Source: an uncultured Riemerella sp.
GTDB taxonomy: Bacteria; Bacteroidota; Bacteroidia; Flavobacteriales; Weeksellaceae
Direction: 5' to 3'
NCBI GenBank assembly: GCA_938037185.1
Contig: CALHQK010000041.1
Span: forward strand, 1 to 10,725
DNA length: 10,725 nucleotides
The notes under the pieces were generated by a model that did no database searches, was not told the origin of the DNA, and was given only the letters and a program-made list of their open reading frames with translations. The position numbers and the translations under genes are program-made. This document shows, one piece after another, positions 6,303-10,725 of the stretch. Every line of letters starts with the position of its first letter. Position 1 is the first letter of the stretch.

Positions 6303-7673
6303 TTATTTTCCTCCGAAAGGCATTCCGCCGCCCATTCCTGGGAGTCCGCCGCCTTTGCTCATCATAGACATCAGCTGCTTGCCTTGTGGGCTTTGCAGGA
6401 GCTTCATAGTCTTGCCAAGCTGCTCAAACTGCTTCATCAGAGCGGTTACTTCTTCTACTTTTCTTCCGCTTCCTTTGGCTATTCTTTGTCTTCTCGGCAT
6501 GGTGATGATGCTCGGTCTTCTTCTTTCTTCTGGCGTCATGGACTGTATCATCGCCTCTATATGTTTGAAGGTATCGTCATTGATATCCACATTTTGGGCT
6601 ACTTTTCCCATTCCTGGTATCATACCCATGAGGTCTTTCATTCCTCCCATTTTCTTCATCATTTGAAGTTGTTTTAGGAAGTCATCAAAACCAAGTTCGT
6701 TTTTCTGAATTTTTTTGTTGAGTTTCTTTGCTTCTTCTTCATCGAACTGCTCTTGGGCTCTTTCCACCAAGGAAACCACATCTCCCATTCCGAGGATTCT
6801 GTCCGCCATTCTATCTGGATAGAAAATATCCAAGGCATCCATTCTTTCTCCTGTGGAGATGAATTTTATCGGTTTATTAACCACGGAACGAATCGTAAGC
6901 GCCGCTCCGCCTCGGGTATCACCATCTAATTTGGTAAGAACTACTCCGTTGTAGTTCAGCACCTCGTTGAAGGCATTGGCTGTATTTACAGCATCCTGCC
7001 CTGTCATGGAATCCACTACGAAGAGCGTTTCAGAAGGTTTTATAGTCTGGTGGACACTGCGGATTTCGTTCATCATTTCTTCATCGATAGCCAAACGCCC
7101 AGCGGTGTCTATGATCACTACATCGTGTTTGTTTTGTTTAGCGAAATCGATGGCGTTTTGTGAAATCTGAACAGGATTTTTGTTTTCTAGTTCTTTATAA
7201 ACAGGCACGCCTATCTGTTCTCCGAGAACTCCCAGCTGGTCGATAGCCGCAGGTCTGTAGACATCACAGGCTACTAGTAGAGGGTTTTTATTCTTTTTCT
7301 TTTTGAGGAAGTTGGCAAGTTTTCCAGAGAAAGTGGTTTTCCCTGAACCCTGAAGCCCAGCGATGAGGATAATGCTCGGTTTGTCCGCCAGATTGATGCC
7401 TTCCTGCGTGCCGCCCATGAGCTCCACCAGCTCATCATGAACGATTTTGGTCATCAGCTGCCCAGGAGTGAGCGAGGTGAGGACATTCTGCCCGATGGCT
7501 TTGTCCTGCACTCTTTTGGTGAGGTCTTTGGCTACTTTGTAGTTTACATCGGCATCCACCAAGGCACGGCGGATTTCTTTAACCGTTTCTGCTACATTGA
7601 TTTCTGTGATTTTCCCTCTTCCAGAGAGGTTGTGCAGTGCTTTATCTAATTTGTCTTGTAAACTCTGAAACAT
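6303..7673 (-). CDS. ffh: Signal recognition particle GTPase Ffh
   Basis: Ffh binds signal sequences as they leave the ribosome and, with the SRP RNA and FtsY, directs nascent membrane proteins to the Sec translocon. The 456-residue protein has the full N-G-M layout. The N helical bundle covers roughly residues 1-90. The G domain has the P-loop GLQGSGKTT (106-114), DVYRPAA (137-143), DTAGR (189-193) and TKLDGDTRGGA (247-257). The methionine-rich M domain covers about 325-435, with the SRP-RNA-binding stretch RRQRIAKGSGR (394-404). The tail is rich in Gly, Met and Pro (GGGLPGMGGGMPFGGK). Start and length match the family. It is transcribed alone on the minus strand, facing the secreted-protein gene. 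Its normal composition contrasts with the AT-rich gene next to it. Confidence 0.98.
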   Translation of the reverse strand: MFQSLQDKLDKALHNLSGRGKITEINVAETVKEIRRALVDADVNYKVAKDLTKRVQDKAIGQNVLTSLTPGQLMTKIVHDELVELMGGTQEGINLADKPSIILIAGLQGSGKTTFSGKLANFLKKKKNKNPLLVACDVYRPAAIDQLGVLGEQIGVPVYKELENKNPVQISQNAIDFAKQNKHDVVIIDTAGRLAIDEEMMNEIRSVHQTIKPSETLFVVDSMTGQDAVNTANAFNEVLNYNGVVLTKLDGDTRGGAALTIRSVVNKPIKFISTGERMDALDIFYPDRMADRILGMGDVVSLVERAQEQFDEEEAKKLNKKIQKNELGFDDFLKQLQMMKKMGGMKDLMGMIPGMGKVAQNVDINDDTFKHIEAMIQSMTPEERRRPSIITMPRRQRIAKGSGRKVEEVTALMKQFEQLGKTMKLLQSPQGKQLMSMMSKGGGLPGMGGGMPFGGK

Positions 7674-7697
7674 AATTTTCTATTTTAGAATAGGTTG

Positions 7698-7705
7698 CAA
7701 AAATA
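7698..7705 (-). promoter_or_regulatory. Candidate -7 box for ffh (TAnnTTTG)
   Basis: On the minus strand these bases read TATTTTTG, matching TAnnTTTG, and lie 24 bp upstream of the ffh ATG. No good -33 TTG is seen at the usual distance. The position upstream of an essential gene makes a real promoter plausible. Confidence 0.5.
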
Positions 7706-7789
7706 AGGAATTTTCTTCAGTTTTGGATAGTGGGAAAGCTCAAAACACGAATAAAAAAATATTGGCTCAGAATAACTTGCGGAAAACAG

Positions 7790-7797
7790 TATCTTTG
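7790..7797 (+). promoter_or_regulatory. Candidate -7 box for the immunity-like gene (TAnnTTTG)
   Basis: TATCTTTG matches the Bacteroidota -7 consensus. TTG triplets occur at 7762 and 7777, but their spacings (25 and 10 bp) do not fit the usual 19 bp. If used, it would give a leader of about 100 bases before the gene at 7912, which is long for this group. It may instead have served a gene now lost from 7800-7900. Confidence 0.4.
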
Positions 7798-7911
7798 TCT
7801 ATGCAAAATGACAGGGGACTCTCCACCTAAATAACCGCGAAACATATAAAAACAAGAAAAAAATGGAAATAAAGATGTAAATGATATTGTTGATTTTTAA
7901 ATACAAACAAA

Positions 7912-8574
7912 ATGAAATATTATAAAATAGATTATAAAGGTATTTTTAAGGAAGAAAACAAAGTTTTAGGACACGCTAATGGGGAATTTGTCCCTAATGG
8001 AGCGTTTTATTTTGACAGAATAAGAAAGGATGAAATCATAGAAGATGCTCCTGTTTTTGATTATTTTCACCTGCAGAGTTTTGATAAAAGAAAATTTTGG
8101 GAATGGAGATTGCAAGATGTACATGGTGGAATGGGGGTGTATCCAAGTGGTGCATTTTGGTATATCTCGGATAAATTAAAATCGCTTTTAGAAAAATTCA
8201 GAATCGCTCCGAAATATCATTTCTACGAAACACGGCTCCTCTACAAAGAAGAAAAATTCAAATACTGGATTTTTCAGTTTCCGATAGATTATTTTCAAAA
8301 TGTGAAGTATGAAAAAAGTTTTTATTCTATTCCAGATGAAAATATTTTACTTAATTTCAAAAACAAAGAAGAATTTTTAGCTGCAAACAAAGAAGAATTT
8401 AGAAAAACAAAAAGGGAATTAATAACAAAGAAGATTTGTTATTCAGAAAATTATGACTTAGCTGCCAATGATACCGATATTCTCTGCTCCGAGCGTCTAA
8501 AACAAGCCATAGAAGAAAATGGTATCATAGGTTTTGAGTTCTTCGATATTGATTATAAAGTGGTTGCAGAATAA
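7912..8574 (+). CDS. Probable immunity protein, DUF1629/Imm11-like
   Basis: This 220-residue soluble protein has no signal peptide or membrane segment and is rich in Lys, Glu, Phe and Tyr. The N-terminus (MKYYKIDYKG, then a GEFVPNGAFYFDRI segment) and especially the C-terminal CSERLKQAIEENGIIGFEFFDIDYK resemble the DUF1629/Imm11 family. There a 'SERLKxAIEExGIxGFEF' ending is characteristic, and members are predicted to neutralise cognate polymorphic toxins. The assignment is from memory of the pattern, so it is moderate. The ATG at 7912 is supported by an exact second copy of the start region at 8581-8605. No toxin, Rhs or VgrG gene is visible here; the gene sits between ffh and an ABC-F gene as a small accessory insert. 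A degraded relative follows 13 bp after its stop. It is AT-rich, in keeping with accessory DNA. Confidence 0.6.
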   Translation: MKYYKIDYKGIFKEENKVLGHANGEFVPNGAFYFDRIRKDEIIEDAPVFDYFHLQSFDKRKFWEWRLQDVHGGMGVYPSGAFWYISDKLKSLLEKFRIAPKYHFYETRLLYKEEKFKYWIFQFPIDYFQNVKYEKSFYSIPDENILLNFKNKEEFLAANKEEFRKTKRELITKKICYSENYDLAANDTDILCSERLKQAIEENGIIGFEFFDIDYKVVAE

Positions 8575-8580
8575 GGATTG

Positions 8581-8605
8581 AAACAAAATGAAATATTATA
8601 AAATA
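8581..8605 (+). repeat. Second copy of a 25-bp exact direct repeat (first copy 7905-7929)
   Basis: Bases 7905-7929 and 8581-8605 are identical over 25 bp. Each copy covers AAACAAA plus the first six codons (MKYYKI) of a reading frame. The copies are 676 bp apart, measured start to start, and diverge immediately afterwards. This points to duplication of the gene start, or to recombination between related immunity genes. Confidence 0.9.
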
Positions 8606-8695
8606 TGATTCCCAGAATTAGGAAGAATAATAAGTAGTGCAGAAAAAGAAAAATCCCGATATTTGGTGGGTGAAACAGGAAGGACTTTAAATTAA
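8588..8695 (+). pseudogene. Remnant of a second immunity-like gene, internal TGA at codon 7
   Basis: The frame starts with ATG at 8588 and reads MKYYKI, identical to the intact gene upstream, then a TGA at 8606. It then stays open for 28 codons in the same phase (FPELGRIISSAEKEK, then SRYLVGETGR and TLN) to the TAA at 8693-8695. The residues after the TGA look like ordinary coding sequence but do not match the upstream protein. The piece is best explained as the 5' end of a related gene that has lost its body and gained a nonsense codon. A one-base T insertion relative to copy 1 (ATAGATT against ATATGATT) is another reading, but then the frame ends within four codons of the insertion. It ends 13 bp before the ABC-F start. 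Confidence 0.55.
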
Positions 8696-8708
8696 CTTTT
8701 TTAGGGAA

Positions 8709-10583
8709 ATGAATTACATCAGCGTAGAAAATCTTACCAAAACATATGGCATAGTTACTTTATTTGAGGATATTTCTTTCAATATCAATGAAGGGGACAA
8801 AATCGCCATCGTTGCCAAAAATGGAAGCGGAAAAACTACTTTGCTCAATATCCTAATGGGCAAAGACTTTGCAGATAGCGGGACAGTGGTCATCAATAAA
8901 GATATTCAGGTGGTTTTATTTGACCAAGAAATACACTTTGAGAGCGGACAGACCATCACAGAATTTATCATGAGTTTAGATTCGCCACCTATGCAGGCAT
9001 TGAGAACTTACCAAAAATCACTAACTTCTGATGATTCAGAATTTATGGAGCGAGCGTTCATAGAAATGGAAAACCAAAAAGCATGGGGGCTGGAAAACGA
9101 AATGAAACAAATCCTCTCCCAGCTGAAAATAACCGACCTAAACGCCAAAATGGACAACCTCTCTGGTGGGCAGATAAAACGCGTAGCCCTCGCCAAACTC
9201 CTGATAGAAACGAGAGTGGAACACAAGCACACGCTGCTCATCATGGATGAGCCTACCAACCACCTAGATGTAGATATGGTGGAATGGCTGGAACAATACC
9301 TATCCAGAGCGATGGTTACCCTGCTTCTTGTAACACACGACCGATATTTCCTTGATAGTGTGTGTGACATCATCTGGGAAATAGAAGACAAAAAACTCTA
9401 TGTCCATCATGGTGCCTATGCCCAATATTTGGAAAACAAAAGTATAAGGGAAGAAAACCTAAACGCCACCATAGACAAAGCCAACAACCTCTACCGCAAG
9501 GAGCTGGAATGGATGCGCAGACAACCAAAAGCCAGAACCACCAAATCTAAAAGCCGTATAGAAGCCTTCTACGAAACAGAGAAAACCGCTAAAATGGACA
9601 CCAAAAAGCAGGAATTAGAACTGGATTTTGGGATGAAAAGGCTGGGCAAAAAGATTTTGGAGTTGAGAAACATCAATAAAAAATTTGGTGATAAAATCAT
9701 CTTGGATAATTTCAGCTATCAATTTCAGCGAGGCGAAAAGGTAGGCATCATAGGAAAAAACGGCGTAGGAAAATCTACCCTGCTGAACATCATCCAAGGT
9801 CTGGAAACCTACGACAGCGGAGAAATAGAAGTGGGCGAAACCATCAAATTCGGGTATTTTTCACAAAAAGGACTTACCTACAAGGAAGACCAGCGCGTGA
9901 TAGATTTCATGAAAGACATTGCGGAATATTATCCTCTTGCAAACGGGAAAAGTATCTCGGCATCACAGTTTTTGAAAATGTTTCTTTTCAATGAACAGAC
10001 ACAATACACCACAATTTCTAACCTAAGCGGTGGCGAAAGAAGAAGACTGTATCTGATTTCTGTCCTCTTCCAAAATCCAAATTTCCTCATTTTTGATGAG
10101 CCGACTAATGATTTAGACCTGCCTACGCTTACCGTGCTGGAAAGTTTTCTTGCGCAGTTTCAGGGCTGCCTTATCATTGTTTCGCACGACAGGTATTTTA
10201 TGGATAAAATTGTAGACCATTTGCTAGTCTTCGAAGGCGAAGGAAAAATCAAGGATTTCATTGGTTCTTTCACTGAATACAGAGACCAACTTGCCCAAAA
10301 CAAGAATACCAAGAAAAGCGAACCTGCTAAACCTGTAGAAGAAAAACAAACTAAAAATACCAATTCTAAAAGAAAACTCAGCTTCAAGGAGCAAAAAGAA
10401 TTGGAAAACATAGAAAAAGAAATGCCTGTTTTAAAGAAAAAACAAGATGAAATTTTAGAAAAGCTGAATAACGAAACGGACTACAACATTATTTCTGAAC
10501 TTTCACAGAAGTTGGAAGAAACCACGAGCCAATTAGAAGCCCACGAAATGCGCTGGCTGGAATTACAAGAAATTTTAGAATAA
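8709..10583 (+). CDS. uup: ABC-F family ATPase, Uup type
   Basis: ABC-F proteins are soluble twin ATPases without membrane domains that act on the ribosome; Uup-type members are linked to translation and genome maintenance. The 624 residues contain two nucleotide-binding domains. NBD1 has Walker A AKNGSGKTT (36-44), signature LSGGQ (151-155), Walker B LLIMDEPTNHLD (176-187, E181) and H210. NBD2 has GKNGVGKST (349-357), LSGGE (439-443), FLIFDEPTNDLD (459-470, E464) and H493. The linker carries ELEWMRRQPKARTTKSKSRI (about 265-284), typical of Uup. A charged tail from about 555 to 624 should form the Uup-like coiled coil. Walker A of NBD1 has Ala36 in place of the first canonical Gly; NBD2 is canonical. 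The length is near that of E. coli Uup (635). It follows the immunity remnant and ends at its own terminator. An antibiotic-resistance ABC-F is less likely given the linker and coiled coil. Confidence 0.88.
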   Translation: MNYISVENLTKTYGIVTLFEDISFNINEGDKIAIVAKNGSGKTTLLNILMGKDFADSGTVVINKDIQVVLFDQEIHFESGQTITEFIMSLDSPPMQALRTYQKSLTSDDSEFMERAFIEMENQKAWGLENEMKQILSQLKITDLNAKMDNLSGGQIKRVALAKLLIETRVEHKHTLLIMDEPTNHLDVDMVEWLEQYLSRAMVTLLLVTHDRYFLDSVCDIIWEIEDKKLYVHHGAYAQYLENKSIREENLNATIDKANNLYRKELEWMRRQPKARTTKSKSRIEAFYETEKTAKMDTKKQELELDFGMKRLGKKILELRNINKKFGDKIILDNFSYQFQRGEKVGIIGKNGVGKSTLLNIIQGLETYDSGEIEVGETIKFGYFSQKGLTYKEDQRVIDFMKDIAEYYPLANGKSISASQFLKMFLFNEQTQYTTISNLSGGERRRLYLISVLFQNPNFLIFDEPTNDLDLPTLTVLESFLAQFQGCLIIVSHDRYFMDKIVDHLLVFEGEGKIKDFIGSFTEYRDQLAQNKNTKKSEPAKPVEEKQTKNTNSKRKLSFKEQKELENIEKEMPVLKKKQDEILEKLNNETDYNIISELSQKLEETTSQLEAHEMRWLELQEILE

Positions 10584-10607
10584 TATACTTATATATAAAG
10601 ACAAAAT

Positions 10608-10641
10608 AAAATCCCGCTTACTGTTTAGCAAGCGGGATTTT
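10608..10641. terminator. Terminator between the ABC-F gene and a convergent gene
   Basis: AAAATCCCGCTT (10608-10619) pairs perfectly with AAGCGGGATTTT (10630-10641) around a ten-base loop and runs into more T residues. The arrangement A-run, GC stem, T-run makes it usable in both directions. It separates the ABC-F gene from the convergent gene at the right edge. The stem begins with the same AAAATCCC as the terminator at 6263. Confidence 0.92.
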
Positions 10642-10663
10642 TTGTATTTAGAAATGGGATGTA

Positions 10664-10725
10664 TTATTTACCTCCGTCCATTTTCTTTTTCAATTCTGCA
10701 AGAGCATCAATGTCTCCAAGAGTTG
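10664..10725 (-). CDS. 3' end of an unidentified minus-strand gene
   Basis: On the minus strand the frame entering from the right edge reads TLGDIDALAELKKKMDGGK and stops at TAA (10664-10666). The Ala/Leu/Lys helix followed by a Gly-Gly-Lys tail looks like a real protein C-terminus, and the terminator at 10608-10641 lies directly downstream of it. Nineteen residues are too few to name the product. Confidence 0.6.
   Translation of the reverse strand, partial: TLGDIDALAELKKKMDGGK

Noticed and set aside
7801..7834. Leader peptides MQNDRGLST (7801-7830) and MTGDSPPK (7808-7834) after the TATCTTTG box
   Set aside because: The first ATG would lie at or before the expected transcription start, and both frames are very short with no attenuator hairpin or regulatory residue pattern.
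7836..7912. Riboswitch or structured RNA upstream of the immunity-like gene
   Set aside because: The stretch is A-rich and lacks paired stems or any recognisable conserved core.

Overview
The window looks like chromosomal DNA from a flavobacterium (Bacteroidota), most likely of the Chryseobacterium/Riemerella (Weeksellaceae) group. The evidence is the TAnnTTTG-type promoter boxes with no clear Shine-Dalgarno sequences, a type IX secretion (T9SS) C-terminal sorting domain on a large secreted protein, CMP-KDO synthesis (a Gram-negative envelope), and AAAATCCC...GGGATTTT terminators. The genus is inferred; no marker gene fixes it.

Layout. Bases 1-254 hold the 3' end of an unidentified membrane-protein gene. 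Bases 255-610 are non-coding and contain a striking array of nine 21-bp units (328-516), with an alternating 42-bp higher-order pattern and near-perfect inverted 12-mers at its borders. Bases 611-2826 hold a compact + strand cluster: thyA (dTMP synthesis), kdsB (CMP-KDO for LPS core) and an exported LolA-like protein, with 9-11 bp gaps. A perfect 44-bp palindrome closes it. Bases 2923-6249 encode a 1108-residue AT-rich T9SS cargo built from two tandem copies of a WSWHxWVTD plus FISUMP-like module. A terminator at 6263-6291 separates it from the convergent ffh (SRP GTPase, minus strand, 6303-7673).

Between the housekeeping genes ffh and an ABC-F gene lies a small accessory island (about 7700-8700). 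It holds an intact gene resembling DUF1629/Imm11 immunity proteins and, directly after it, a broken remnant that begins with an exact 25-bp copy of the intact gene's start. No toxin gene is visible nearby. An ABC-F ATPase of the Uup type (8709-10583) follows, then a terminator (10608-10641) and the last 19 codons of an unidentified minus-strand gene.

Most of the window is housekeeping. The parts that merit a second look are the 21-bp repeat array, the duplicated FISUMP/T9SS surface protein and the orphan immunity locus with its remnant. I see no rRNA, tRNA, CRISPR, transposase or clear riboswitch. No wholly new system can be demonstrated from this sequence alone.
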